Positions 21,098-32,300 of a stretch of 51,524 nt of DNA are shown in pieces (the first letter of the stretch is position 1; the number at the start of each line of letters is the position of its first letter). The notes beneath the pieces were generated by a model, which was given only the letters and a program-made list of their open reading frames with translations, made no database searches and was not told the origin of the DNA. The translations under genes and the position numbers were made by a program. Source of the stretch: Zelonia costaricensis. Taxonomy: Eukaryota; Euglenozoa; Kinetoplastea; Trypanosomatida; Trypanosomatidae. The stretch spans positions 1-51,524 of the forward strand of contig JASAOO010003387.1 in the NCBI GenBank assembly GCA_030849075.1, read 5' to 3'.

Positions 21098-22003
21098 ATG
21101 CGCGTCTGCCGCGTGCTGCGCCGTGGCCGCATGGACGTGGAGCCGTGGATGGGAGTCAGCTGCTACCCCGTTGGGCCGACGCTTGTCGGCGGCGTGCCAA
21201 CCGTGCGTCCCGGCTACGATCACTTCAAGTTCACCCGCGCTGAGCGGCCACTGCGGGCCATCGGACTGGACAAGCCGCTGCCGCCGGTCCTCTTCAACCG
21301 CATGGATCAGATCATACTGATCGAGAACGCACTGGCGCTGCAGCGCACGGAGAACCAGATATCGGTCGCGCTGTCGCAGCTCGCTCTCGGGGTGCGCAAC
21401 GCGGACGACTTCCTCGAGAACCACCTCATGCACAAGGAGCAGCGCCCGTCGATCCACGCGCTGTGGTTTCACGAGGGCGGCCTGCGCGAGCACCCGCACG
21501 TGCTGTCTGGCCTCGCCGCGCACCACCTCGTGCCGCTCTTCAGCCTCGTGAGCTACGACGTCGAGCGTGGCAAGATGAGCCTGTACGCGGCCGAGGAGCT
21601 GTACGAGGAGCTCATGGACTGCTCCGTGGCGCAGCCGAAGATTGTGCAGCGCGAGCTGGCGAACCAGATGGTGCGTGCCTACTGCCTGAACGACGACTAC
21701 GACAAGGCGATCCGCGTCGTGGACGAGATGAGGGCAAAGCACATTCGCCGCACCTTCGTCACTTACGCCCCGCTGTTCCGCATGATTCGCGCCAAGCAGG
21801 ATGTCGAACAGCAGGTCAAGCTGCTGGACTACATGTACGCAACGGAGGGTGGGCGGCTGCCTAAGTTCCTCTTCATCGACGTGCCGCGGATGCTGTACAT
21901 GTTCGGTGTGTTTCTGCGGTACAACTGGGTCACGATCAACGTCGTCTTCACAATCGTGATGACGGCCCTGTTCTTGCAGTACGCCAACTTCGGCATTCTG
22001 TAG
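21098..22003 (+). CDS. PPR-like protein with C-terminal membrane anchor, 301 aa
   Basis: The N-terminus is basic (MRVCRVLRRGR), compatible with mitochondrial targeting. The middle is helical, and about 185-255 contains pentatricopeptide-like helical pairs (ANQMVRAYCLNDDYDKAIRV, then FVTYAPLFRMIRAKQD). PPR proteins bind organellar RNA; trypanosomatids have many, mostly for mitochondrial RNA processing and mitoribosomes. The last ~25 residues include a hydrophobic segment (about 279-295, VINVVFTIVMTALFL-like) and almost no tail, which would anchor the protein in a membrane. A tail anchor is unusual for a PPR protein. The helical repeat could alternatively be a generic TPR/PPR-like solenoid. I chose 21098 over the in-frame ATG at 20696 because the extra sequence is UTR-like. 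Confidence 0.7.
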   Translation: MRVCRVLRRGRMDVEPWMGVSCYPVGPTLVGGVPTVRPGYDHFKFTRAERPLRAIGLDKPLPPVLFNRMDQIILIENALALQRTENQISVALSQLALGVRNADDFLENHLMHKEQRPSIHALWFHEGGLREHPHVLSGLAAHHLVPLFSLVSYDVERGKMSLYAAEELYEELMDCSVAQPKIVQRELANQMVRAYCLNDDYDKAIRVVDEMRAKHIRRTFVTYAPLFRMIRAKQDVEQQVKLLDYMYATEGGRLPKFLFIDVPRMLYMFGVFLRYNWVTINVVFTIVMTALFLQYANFGIL

Positions 22004-22944
22004 GCGCCGAGCAAGCGGCTCCTCGTTCAGTGTTGTTGCGCCCCCTCACGTCCTGAGCAGCCTGCACTTGCTGTCGCTGCTGCTGCAGCTCTTTGATTGC
22101 GAGGATCGAGGGCGGCCATGTGCATCGGTGCACAGCACGTTGGTCTGCATCTCGTGCGGCCTTGACCTTCTCCGGTGGTGCTCTGGTTCGCGTGCCTGCG
22201 AGGCACTGCCTCCCCTCCCCGCGGGAGCACGTCACATCCCCCCTCCCTCCCTTACTACGTAGCGCTTCTACACACAGGCAAGAAGACAACGTGACAACAG
22301 CGCAACAAGATACACACACACACACACTTGGCAATCCAAGCGCTTTACGTGCTCGTTTCGAAGATGCGAGTGGGGCCACAGAGGCGGCGCAAAAGAGACG
22401 ATGCTTCCCTACCAGTGTGTGCGTGTGTGTTTGTGTGTCGGATGAGGAGGAGGTCCTGTGTTGCTGGTTGATGTCCCTTCACTTCGCTCTCTGCCCCCCC
22501 CCTCCCCCTCCGTCTTCACTTCTTGCACATGCCGTCCGCTTTCACCATTGTGCTGCTCCTGTCGTCTGCAGCAACGTACACCACACCGTTGCCAAGCCGC
22601 CTCTACACGTGCGTCTGCGCGCCTTTTTTTTTTCTTTCTTCTCAAGCGCATCGAGCGTGGCGGGCACCGCCTCCTCCTTCCCGTTTCTCTTCCCCACTTC
22701 CCGCCTCGCGCGCGTGCACGCGCGAAACCTGTGTGGGCGTGAGGCACCTTGCGGTGCGCTGCCGTAACTGCTCCACACCTGATCCTTACGTTTAAGCTAG
22801 TAACAGAGTAGCGATTGGCCGTTTGGTCGTGAGAAGACAGCAGCAGAAGTGGCGGCAGCATCATCGGCATCACCACACACAGCAACAACCCGCCCTCGGA
22901 ACTCGTGCTTTCCAAGTGACGCTCCCAGACCCTCACTTGCAGCC
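22004..22944. other. Intergenic spacer before RPA2
   Basis: A CA tract (22311-22327) precedes a GT-rich stretch (22415-22438), the reverse of the usual order here. C/T-rich sequence then leads to a strong T tract at 22623-22640. No gene is seen. Confidence 0.65.
22620..22646 (+). promoter_or_regulatory. Candidate trans-splice acceptor for RPA2
   Basis: A nearly pure pyrimidine tract (CCTTTTTTTTTTCTTTCTTC type) is followed by TCAAG with the AG at 22645-22646. No ATG lies between it and 22945, which supports that start; the predicted 5' UTR is about 298 nt. Confidence 0.6.
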
Positions 22945-25900
22945 ATGTCGTCGCGCTCGTCGCACTACAGCGGCAAGTCGCTGTCCTCCTCGGCGGGCGA
23001 GTCCATCGTGACGAGCCACAGCACCGGATCCTCCAGTCGCCACCGCCGCGCCGGCGCCACCGGCATCCACGAGCCGCGCGCGCCGCCGGTGAAGATGTCG
23101 TCGATGGAGCGGCTGCAGCTCATCCGCAACTCCGTGACGCGGCTGCAGTACATCTGCGAGCGGCAGTACCACACCGCGGCGCTCGACCAGGCCGCCGAGG
23201 CCTCCGTGGCGGCCTTCTTCGACCGGCTGCGCCGCAAGCTTCCGAGGCTCGAGCACAGCCGCAGCCACACGGGCACCCCAGAGACGGGCGGTCCGCGGCA
23301 GCTGCAGTACATGACGAAGGAGGTTGACCAGATGATGAGCACGGCGCAGGAGGTGGTGCGCGACACCGCCAGCACGTCCCCCACCGCCACGGCCGTGTAC
23401 AGCGGGCTGCAGCACCACCACGTGCAGGAGGCGATGGCGGAGCTGGAGGAGCTGTCGGCGCTGCTGGCGGAGCGCCCGGGTGAGCAACTGAGCCGCATGA
23501 ACACCGACCTCCTGGCCGACCTCGTGGCATTTCACATCGACGAGTTCGACGCCTTCATGGCCCTGCGCGTGGAGGCGTTTGTGCGGGAGCTGCAGAACGA
23601 GGGCGCGCTCTACACCGGGCCGGTCATGACCGACGCCTCGCAGCGCGCCACACCGATCGGCGTCTGCTCAGCGGTGCTGCTCGACGTGGCGGTGGGCGTG
23701 CGCCCTGGCCGGTGTGCCCGCATCGTGCTTGAACACGCGCGGCAGCAGGTGACGAAGATCGATAACCGCCTGCAGGCGGCTGATGTCGCGCTGCAGGAGA
23801 GTCAGCTGCAGACCCCCACCGCGACGGCCGCGGTGACGGACAGTGCGGCCGCCAGCGAGGACGCCGAGCGGGTGGAGCAGCAGCGCGGCAACGCGGAGCG
23901 GCAGCGGCGCGAGTTCGCGATTATGAAGGACCGCGTCCAGTACGCGCTGCGGGAGATGGAGAAGCTGCAGCAGGTGTGGTTTGATGAGGAGCAGACCTTC
24001 TTCACGCGCGCGGCGTCAGGCAGCCACGACCTGGCAGTGCTCATGCAGAGCAAGAGTCTGCGCGAGGCAGAGGTCATCGCGGAGGTGCAGCGGCTGCACG
24101 ATCAGACTGTCCACGCGTGTCTGCCCTTCGCCACCCCGCAGTACCACCGCCGCTACGGGGAGACGTACAGCCAGCCGTGCCACGTGCGCCTCGGGTTCCA
24201 CTTCATGCCGGACACGAAGACGGCGGCCGAGCTGGCAGCCACCGCCAGTGTTGCCGCCGGGGGCAGCGGCAGCGGCAGCTCGCACAGCGCCGCGCCGTCG
24301 TCGCTGACGCTGCACTCTCTTTCGACGGCGTACTTTGCGCTGATGCGGCAGCTGCGTGTGGCGCCGGCCGACTACGGCACCTACGCCTACCTCGTGCCGA
24401 GCAAGGAACAGTTCTGGGTGAACTTTGCGAACTTCCCGGAGATGGTGAAGGGGGCGCGGTGCGCCCTGCGCGGCGTCGATGCCCGCCGCGACCACTTTCG
24501 CGCACTGGAGGAGCAGAAGGAGGTGGGCGGCTACTTCGTCATGAACGGCGGCGAGCGCATTCTGCGAGCCCTGCTCATGCAGCGCTGCAACGTGCCCATC
24601 AACATTCACCGCGAGCGGTTCGTGACGCAGGGGCCGCACTTCTCGGCTAAGGCGGTGGTCATACGGTGCAAACGACCGAGCGGCCTGACGGCGCAGAACT
24701 ACTTCTACTACACGACGCAGGGCGAGGTCATTTTTTCGTTTGCGCGCAAGGTGGTGTGGCACCTGCCTCTGCCGCTGCTGCTCGGGGCGCTGAGCACGCA
24801 GAGCGTGTCGGCCGTGGAGCTGCAGCGGCTGCTGACGCTCGGCATGCCCGCCGGCAGCCACGCCGCCCGCGTCGAGGCGCTCCTGCAGCACCACCGCCGC
24901 AAGCCCTACGGCGAGATGCGGCACTTCCTCGACTACATCACGGTGGTTGGCCGGATGTACCGCGAGTACCACCAGAACTCGTCCACCTTTCACTTCCTGC
25001 CGCTTTACGCGAAGGGGGCGACGTGCCTGCACGACGCGTGGTACGGCATGTTCATGCTGCGCCGGCACGTGCTGCCCCACCTCAACTGCCCGGACGCCGC
25101 CACGCCCGACCTGGCCCCCGACGCCACCCCGCAGGAGCTGCTCGCGTGGCTGACGCCGGCGCTCCTCGCCGAGCTGGACCGCAAGTTCGATGCCATGATC
25201 GCCATCGCGCGGCAGCTGTACCTCTTCATCGACGGCGCCATCGAGCACCAGGGCAACGACGTACCGGCGTACCAGGAGCTGTTCACCGTCTCGCAGGTGC
25301 TGCTCGGGGCCTTCGAGGTGTGCCTGAACCGCTACATGCGCGGATTCGTGTACCGCCTCGCCCGGCACCTCCCGGCGGCGCTATTTCACCGCATTCTCGG
25401 CCTGCGCACGCTGCCGTCGGCCGAGGCCGAGGACGCGATGCGGCAGGTGCGTCAGTTCGTCGAGTACTGCAGCCGCCACGGGAGCAGCGACCCGCTCGAC
25501 CAGCTCAGCCGCCTCCTCGTCACCGGCAACCTTCACCTCGACCGCGAGGAGGACTTTTACAGCCCGCAGACCTCGGGCTGGGTCGTCATGGCGGAGCACC
25601 TCAACTTCTACCGCTTCTTCGAGCAGCTCCGCTGCGTGCACCGCGGCAAGACGATCGCCGACATGCGCTCCAGCGAGGTGCGCAAGTACCCGTGCGAGGC
25701 GTACGGCTTCATCTGCATGGTGCACAGCCCCGACGGTGAGGACTGCGGCGTGCTGAACCACCTGAGCGTGTCGACCGTGTCGTCCAACTCGCCGGACGCG
25801 GCGACGACGACGAAGCTGCGTGCGATGGTGCGTGCGGCCCTGCCCCACGTGCGCACCCGCGCCTCCCAGTGCGCGGCGATCGACCGGCTGTGTGAGACGG

Positions 25901-27864
25901 TGCCGGTGTGGATGGAAGGGGAGCTGCTCGGGTACCTGACGCCGGCCGAGGCCGCCACGGCGGCCGCCACGCTGCGGGCGATGAAGGCGCTGACACTGCG
26001 CTCGCAGGTGCACGTGACCGGCATCGTGCGGCGCACCGAGGCGACGCCGCTGCACACGCTGGAGGTGGTGTACGTGGCGCCGAAGAGCAAGGACCCGCCC
26101 GGGCTGTACGTCTTCTACGAGTGCGGCCGGCTCATGCGGCCGGTGCAGCAGCTCGAGTCGGCGGTGCGCAAGGACACGGCGCACCTGCCCTTCCCGCTCG
26201 TCTTCATCGGAACGTGGGAGCAGAGCTGGCTGGACGTGGCCGCCGTCCCGAGCGACCCCCTCGACGCGGTTGTGCAGCTGAACCGCCAGTACGAGTACAT
26301 GGAGCAGAACGGCACCAACCTCATCTCCCTCACCTCCACGACGATCCCCTTCTTCGAGCACAACTGCTCCCCCCGCAACCTCTTCCAGTGCGGCCTCAGC
26401 AAGCAGTCGTCCGGCACGCAGCTGCAGGCCCTGGCGTGGCGCAAGGAGGCGAAGCTGTTCCGCACCTACTGCCCGCAGCGGTACATCAGCCGCACCCTGC
26501 CAATGGACTACTACGGCCTCGACGACGTCAACCTCGGCGTCAACGCCGTGATTGCCATTCTCTCCTACACGGGCTACGACATGGACGACGCGGTCATCAT
26601 CAACAGCACGGCGGCGCAGCGCGGCATGCTGACGGCGGGCGTCACGGTGGCCAAGATTGTGACGGCATCGGGCAAGGGGTCTGACAAGGACGACGTGTTT
26701 GTGTTTCACAACCTCCTCTCGACCGGCGAGCGCTTCACGGCGGAGCTGGAGGCCAGCGGCTTGCCCCCGAAGCGCGCGAACCCGGAGCTGACAGGCTTTT
26801 CCTTCGACCGCGACCACAAGTACCCCGGGCTGCAGGACAACAGCGACGTCTACTGCTGTGCCAAGCGGGTCGAGCGGATCGACCCCTTCACGAACAAGTC
26901 CGTGTACGAGTACACGCGGCACCACGCGACCAAGTGGCGGCACTTCGACAAGGGCGAGGACGCGTTTGTGCAGCAGGTGATTCCGCTCGTGTACAGTGGG
27001 CCGGACCCGACGTCGGTGCTCATGGTCTTCCGCATTCCGCGGCCGCCGGCGGTGGGCGACAAGTTCTCGTCGCGGCACGGGCAGAAGGGCACGCTGCCGA
27101 TGCACGTCCGCGCGCACGACCTGCCCTTCTCGACCGTGAGCGGCATCACGCCGGACGTCATCATCAACCCGCACGCCTTCCCGTCCCGCATGACGGTGGG
27201 CATGATGCTGGAGATCATGACGGCCAAGGTGGGCGCCGTCGAGGGCCGCGTCATGGACCACAGCGCGTGGGCGACGGTGGACGAGCAGCCGCGCGTGGCC
27301 GAGTTGATTGGCGACGCGCTCGAGAAGTCCGGCTACAACCGCTACGGCCGCGAGCACCTCATCGACGGCGTCAGCGGGGAGGAGATGGAGGCGGACGTGT
27401 TCATGGGCGTGTGCGGCTACCAGCGGCTGCGGCACATGGTCAGCGACAAGTGGCAGGCCCGCGCCCGCACCGACGCGCACACGTACCGGGCCGTGACGAA
27501 GACCGGGCAGCCGGTCAAGGGCCGCAAGCGCCACGGCGGCGTGCGTGTTGGCGAGATGGAGCGCGACGGGCTGCTCTCGCACGGCATCAGCGAGGTGGTG
27601 GTGGATCGCCTGCTCCACGTGTCTGACAAGACGAAGGCCTTCATATGCCCGCGCTGCGGCAGCCTTCTCTCCCTCTACGAGCGCCACGCCACCGAGTACG
27701 GCACGTGGCGCACCTGCCGCTTCTGCGGTGCCGGCGCGGATGAGAGCAGCGACTCCATCGCGATGGTCGAGATCCCGCAGGTGCTGCGGCTGTGGGCGGC
27801 GGAGCTGACGGGAATTGGCATCCGCGTGGTGCTCAAGACCTCCGCCTTCTCGGACTTCGTGTGA
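22945..27864 (+). CDS. RPA2: DNA-directed RNA polymerase I subunit 2 (RPA2), 1639 aa
   Basis: This is the beta-like second-largest subunit of RNA polymerase I, which makes rRNA in the nucleolus. Diagnostic blocks are GYDMDDAVIIN (from 1210; Asp pair D1214/D1215 near the active site), GDKFSSRHGQKG (1371-1382, hybrid-binding lysines), GGERILRALLMQRCNVPIN (Pol I-type fork region) and a C-terminal zinc site (C1568, C1571, C1591, C1594). It is much longer than yeast Rpa135. About 196 residues precede the position matching the usual N-terminus, and a charged coiled-coil-like stretch (about 260-345) is inserted in the protrusion/lobe part. Trypanosome RPA2 is known to carry an N-terminal extension. 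In T. brucei Pol I also transcribes surface-coat genes; that is not implied for Leishmaniinae. The start is the first ATG in frame. Confidence 0.96.
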   Translation: MSSRSSHYSGKSLSSSAGESIVTSHSTGSSSRHRRAGATGIHEPRAPPVKMSSMERLQLIRNSVTRLQYICERQYHTAALDQAAEASVAAFFDRLRRKLPRLEHSRSHTGTPETGGPRQLQYMTKEVDQMMSTAQEVVRDTASTSPTATAVYSGLQHHHVQEAMAELEELSALLAERPGEQLSRMNTDLLADLVAFHIDEFDAFMALRVEAFVRELQNEGALYTGPVMTDASQRATPIGVCSAVLLDVAVGVRPGRCARIVLEHARQQVTKIDNRLQAADVALQESQLQTPTATAAVTDSAAASEDAERVEQQRGNAERQRREFAIMKDRVQYALREMEKLQQVWFDEEQTFFTRAASGSHDLAVLMQSKSLREAEVIAEVQRLHDQTVHACLPFATPQYHRRYGETYSQPCHVRLGFHFMPDTKTAAELAATASVAAGGSGSGSSHSAAPSSLTLHSLSTAYFALMRQLRVAPADYGTYAYLVPSKEQFWVNFANFPEMVKGARCALRGVDARRDHFRALEEQKEVGGYFVMNGGERILRALLMQRCNVPINIHRERFVTQGPHFSAKAVVIRCKRPSGLTAQNYFYYTTQGEVIFSFARKVVWHLPLPLLLGALSTQSVSAVELQRLLTLGMPAGSHAARVEALLQHHRRKPYGEMRHFLDYITVVGRMYREYHQNSSTFHFLPLYAKGATCLHDAWYGMFMLRRHVLPHLNCPDAATPDLAPDATPQELLAWLTPALLAELDRKFDAMIAIARQLYLFIDGAIEHQGNDVPAYQELFTVSQVLLGAFEVCLNRYMRGFVYRLARHLPAALFHRILGLRTLPSAEAEDAMRQVRQFVEYCSRHGSSDPLDQLSRLLVTGNLHLDREEDFYSPQTSGWVVMAEHLNFYRFFEQLRCVHRGKTIADMRSSEVRKYPCEAYGFICMVHSPDGEDCGVLNHLSVSTVSSNSPDAATTTKLRAMVRAALPHVRTRASQCAAIDRLCETVPVWMEGELLGYLTPAEAATAAATLRAMKALTLRSQVHVTGIVRRTEATPLHTLEVVYVAPKSKDPPGLYVFYECGRLMRPVQQLESAVRKDTAHLPFPLVFIGTWEQSWLDVAAVPSDPLDAVVQLNRQYEYMEQNGTNLISLTSTTIPFFEHNCSPRNLFQCGLSKQSSGTQLQALAWRKEAKLFRTYCPQRYISRTLPMDYYGLDDVNLGVNAVIAILSYTGYDMDDAVIINSTAAQRGMLTAGVTVAKIVTASGKGSDKDDVFVFHNLLSTGERFTAELEASGLPPKRANPELTGFSFDRDHKYPGLQDNSDVYCCAKRVERIDPFTNKSVYEYTRHHATKWRHFDKGEDAFVQQVIPLVYSGPDPTSVLMVFRIPRPPAVGDKFSSRHGQKGTLPMHVRAHDLPFSTVSGITPDVIINPHAFPSRMTVGMMLEIMTAKVGAVEGRVMDHSAWATVDEQPRVAELIGDALEKSGYNRYGREHLIDGVSGEEMEADVFMGVCGYQRLRHMVSDKWQARARTDAHTYRAVTKTGQPVKGRKRHGGVRVGEMERDGLLSHGISEVVVDRLLHVSDKTKAFICPRCGSLLSLYERHATEYGTWRTCRFCGAGADESSDSIAMVEIPQVLRLWAAELTGIGIRVVLKTSAFSDFV

Positions 27865-29374
27865 AGAGGGGCCGGAGAGGCGGGCGGAGTGGGGTGAGCA
27901 GAAGCCAGGGTGCCTCTGCGTCACGATTCACGCTGCAGTGCAGATCGCGGTATGCATGAGTGGGGGTGCTGCGTTCCGAGAGCTCAGCGCCACCCACCCC
28001 CTGCCCATTCCCAACTCCCTGCTGATGAGGGAGAGGGGGGAGGGAGGGGCACGTTGGGAGCGCACCCGTCCCTGTGTGCGTTTGAGCTGTTGTTGTCTTT
28101 CTTCTTTGTTTATGAGGATTAACGCGCGCCATAACACTCGAACTAAGTCCACATGGACCCTCACGCTCTTCTTTTCTTCTTTCCGGTTTCTGATCCGACG
28201 TTGCCGTGTATGTGTACGTGTGTGTACGTGTGTGTGCGCGTGTTTGCGTACCTTATTATGCCCTGCCTTCTCCCACTTCAGCGTACGCCTTCTCGGCACA
28301 CACACACACACACAGACACACACGCACACTCACCCAATCACAAAGAAAAACAAGGACGAGAGAGGAGGAGCGGGGGATCATTGACAACTCGCAAGTCTCG
28401 GCAAGCCCCACGCGTGTCGTCCAACACAATCGCCCCAGACGCACGTGCGCACGTCCATGTGTGCCGGCGCGCGCGCATTTGCAACTCGCGCGTGTTTCTG
28501 CACAGGCTCTAACCGTTTACGAGCTCGCTGGTGTGGCGGCCTCACACATCACCGTCCATGCACAGTGCCAACGCGCGCCAGGTCAATGAGCGATGGAGTG
28601 CACCTTGCAGGAAAAGCGCCAGGAGAGGAGGGGAGACGAGAAGGCGAAGGCGCATCGAGGCGGGTTCGCCTCCTCCACGCGGCCCTCACTGCGCGGTCGA
28701 GCTCCCCGTCCTCCCGCCTGCGCTCAGCCCATCGCCACCTTCAGCGATTTTCCTTTGCCACGCCCCCCTCCCTCGCCTCACTCCCGATGGCGGCCGGCAC
28801 GCAGCACAACCTGCGGAGCGCGCTTGCCAAGGGTTTGCTTTCGGTTCTTCTCTAGAAGTGCGCTCGCTCTCTCTCTGTCTCTCGCAACGGCCGAGGTGTG
28901 CGCAGCTGCCGCCGCTGCTGTTGCTGCTGCTGGTGGTGGTGCGTGTGGTGCGTCACCGTGGTGACCTCGCCTCCGTCGTCTGCCTTCCCGCGGCGTGCCT
29001 TGGCGCACCCGCTGGGATACGGGCGCACCGTTGTTGTCCTCTCTCTTGTTTGTTTGAATTCGCCTCTTTCTTGTGTATCGAAGACGGTGCGAGCCCGGTC
29101 CTGCATGGGGGGGGGCCTTACATTCCATAACCACCCCCCGTCCTCGTCTTTTCAGGTTCCGCTGTGGCTCCTGCCGTTCCACCTCACCCCGCCCCCTCCC
29201 CCCCCGCTGTCGTGCGGCTCCGTAAGCTGACTTCACGCTCGGTTCCGCTCACGGCAGGGCGCGCGCTGCGTTGCTCCACGATCACCATCTTCATTCTTAC
29301 TTCCCATCACCCACACGCCCCCCTCCTCTCTTCTACACACCAACACAAGCACCGAACCACCGACACACGCATAG
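27865..29374. other. 1.5-kb intergenic spacer between RPA2 and Raptor
   Basis: A GT-rich stretch (28206-28248) is followed closely by a CA tract (28297-28330), with C/T-rich sequence leading to an acceptor-like site at 29154-29155. Short open frames are low complexity. No gene is seen. Confidence 0.6.
29130..29155 (+). promoter_or_regulatory. Candidate trans-splice acceptor for Raptor
   Basis: A C/T tract (CCCCCCGTCCTCGTCTTTTCAG) has its AG at 29154-29155. There is no ATG before 29375, giving a 5' UTR of about 219 nt. Confidence 0.6.
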
Positions 29375-32300
29375 ATGCTCAACCGCAGGCGAAATGCCGG
29401 CCAGCGCCGCGGCCCGGTCGCTGCTACCACCACCGGAGCGCCCGCACCCGGCACTGCTGCGGGCAGTGGGTCCGCCTTCGGCGGGGCACTGGCCATCTCG
29501 TCACTGCCCACCCCGCTTAACGTCGCCATCACCTCCGCTGCAGCTGCGGCCGCGTCGGGCGTCGGTCACGACGCGCACGCCAGCGCGGCGCTGGATGAGG
29601 TGATCAGCGAACGCGTTGCCGCCTTCGCGCCGGCCAACCTGCCTTCGCTGGTGAACGACAGCGCGCTGGACGAGGTGGGTGGCGGCGGTGGCGGCCGTGT
29701 CGGCTCCTCGGATGACGTCACCCTGGTCGAGGGCGCCGCGCGATATCGGGTGCGCATCACACAGGCCGTGCTGCTCATGTATCTGCACATTGGCAGCGAC
29801 CCGCCGGACTTCCCCCGCGTCGAGCCGTGTGCCAAGATGGAGTGTTGGGTCGACCCGATGGTGGCGCACGTGGCACAGAAAGCCCACCGCACCAGCCGCG
29901 GCAGCGCCGGCAGCGGCCGCAGTGGCGGCGGCGGCAGCGACAGCATCGCAGAGACGCTGGAGCGGCAGTACCGCAGCGTCCTGCGCGAGGACGTGCATGT
30001 CATCCGCAAAGTCGAGGCGAGCCTGGAAGCCTCCAAGTCGGTGCTGGTGAGTAGCCGCCGCATGGCACGTGATGGCCGCATCCTGATCCACTACAACGGC
30101 CACGGCATGCCGCGCGCAACAGAGCTGGGCGAGGTGTGGATGTTCGACAAGGAGCGGACGCACTACGTCCCGCTCAACATCACCGAGATGGCCGAGCTGG
30201 CCGACACACCGGCCATCTACGTCTTTGACTGCAACTCCGCCGGCTCGCTACTGCAGCGGTGGTGCAAGGACCGGCTGCAGGAGCGGCGCCCACACGACCT
30301 GTTCATCTGCGCCTGCAGTCCTGGCGAGACGCTGCCGCTGAGCCCGGCGCTGCCGGCGGACCTGCTCACGTCGTGCCTGACGACGCCGCTGCAGATGGCG
30401 CTGGAGTGGTACATCGGCTTCTCCTACCACGCAGTGCTGCTGCCGCACGTCACGGCCGAGATGATCCGCAACATCCCGGGCGACACCAACGACCGCAAGA
30501 CGCCGCGTGGGGAGCTGAGCTGGATCTTGAACGCCGTGACCGACACCATCGCGTGGTGCACGCTGCCGCCGGCGCAGTTTCACTACCTGTTTCGTCAGGA
30601 CACGTCGGTGAAGGGCATCTTCCGCAACTGCATCCTCGCCGACCGCGTGCTGCGTGAGTCGGGATGCACGCCGATGACGTACCCCGCGCTCTCCGAGGAC
30701 GCCCACCTGCACCCCATGTGGGAGCTGTGGGAGTACACGGTGGACAAGTGCGTGAGTCAGCTGCCGCGGCTGCTGGCCGCGCCGGAGGGGGCGCCGGCGC
30801 TCTACGAGCCGTCCACCTTCTTCGACGACCAGCTCACGACCTTTGAGGTGTGGGTAGAGTCGGGCGACATGTCCGAGGTGCCGGAGCAGCTGCCGTGTGT
30901 GCTGCTCGCCCTGACGCAGGTCCTGTACCGTGTCCGCGCCTTCACGCTGCTGGCCAAGTACCTCGACTCGGGCCGCACCGCCGGCAAGCGGGCTATCCTG
31001 TGCGGCATCCTGCCGTACATGAGCAAGCTGATTACGCAGGCGCCAGAGGTGTTCCTGATTGTGACGGTGCTGTGGATGCAGGTGATTCGCGCCGACCCGG
31101 CGGAGGGCTGCAACGAGATGCAGAAGAGCCAGTGCGAGAAGTACTTCACGAGCTTGCTGAAGCTCGACGAGCCATCCACCTCGATCGAGTATGTCGAGTA
31201 CGGCCAGATGGTCAACTACGCACGCGCCGAGACGCCGCAGCCGGCCAACTCCAGCGGTTCCACGAGCATCAGCACCGCTGCCATCGCTGCGACGACGGTG
31301 TCGACGGCGCCGCGTCAGAAGCGGGTGGAGGTGAAGCCGCGGTCGCAGACCTGGGCGAGCACCGCCAGCCTAGACGGCGCGGACGGCACGGCCGGGCCGG
31401 ATCAGCCGCTGCAGCCGGTGCGCTCGCCGCGTGCCGAGCCGCCGCCGCAGCCGCTGCAGCCCACCCCACCTGCCCCCGCCGCGAAGCTGACGAGCGTCGC
31501 CAACCACCTCGTCACACCCGGGCAGACGGTGTACTTTCTCATGAAGGATGTGAAGCTGTCGCGGTGCAAGAGCATGTCCTGCTACGTGCTCTGCCAGTTC
31601 CTGCAGCGCGGGGAGCGGCAGTGCATCCTGTCGTGGAACAACCGCCTCCTGAACGCCGCGTTCCCGTGCCTGTCGTCCAGCAACGCGGAGCTGCGCTCCT
31701 GGGCCTGCCTCGTGCTCTCCCGCCTCTTTCTCGGGCTGCGGCACGCCAAGAACTTCGCGTCCAAGGAGTGCGCCTCGCGGCTGGACCTCTTCACGCGGCT
31801 GCTGCAGGACCGCTCGCCGGTGGTGCGCAGCTCGTGCGTGACGCTACTGGCGAGCATCGTGGGGGTGCGGGTGGACCTGCTGCCGCACGACCAGCAGGTT
31901 CGGCGGCTGCAGATGGAAAAGTCGCTGCTGATCAAGCTGCGCGAGTACGTCTTTGACGCCAGCATGAACGTCCGTGAGGAGCTCATCTTCTTCTGCAGCG
32001 AGGTGCTGTTCGCCTACCGCGGCGTCCTGCCGCCGGGGCAGCGCGACAAGATCGCCGAGTACGTGCTGGCCGTGGGCCAGCAGGGGACGCGGTGGGTGCT
32101 GGAGGAGGCGGAGGTGGGAGTCAAGTCGCAGCTGAACGCCGCACGCCCCACCGTCAACGCGCTCTTCGACGACACGGTCGTCTTCGACACGCCCTTCCTC
32201 ACCACCGACGACCCGATGCCGCCGACGCGCGAGGTCGAGGCCGGCAAGCTCGCCCCGGCCGCGCTGCAGATGCTGGAGGGTCTCCTGCACGACACGGCCC

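Noticed and set aside
22849..22944. Extension of RPA2 upstream of 22945
   Set aside because: The extra codons begin at GTG, not ATG; 22945 is the first ATG after the likely splice site.
25381..27924. Long open frame (847 codons) on the - strand
   Set aside because: It lies opposite RPA2, reads as Arg/His/Val/Leu-rich sequence without a domain, and results from GC-rich third positions of the real gene.
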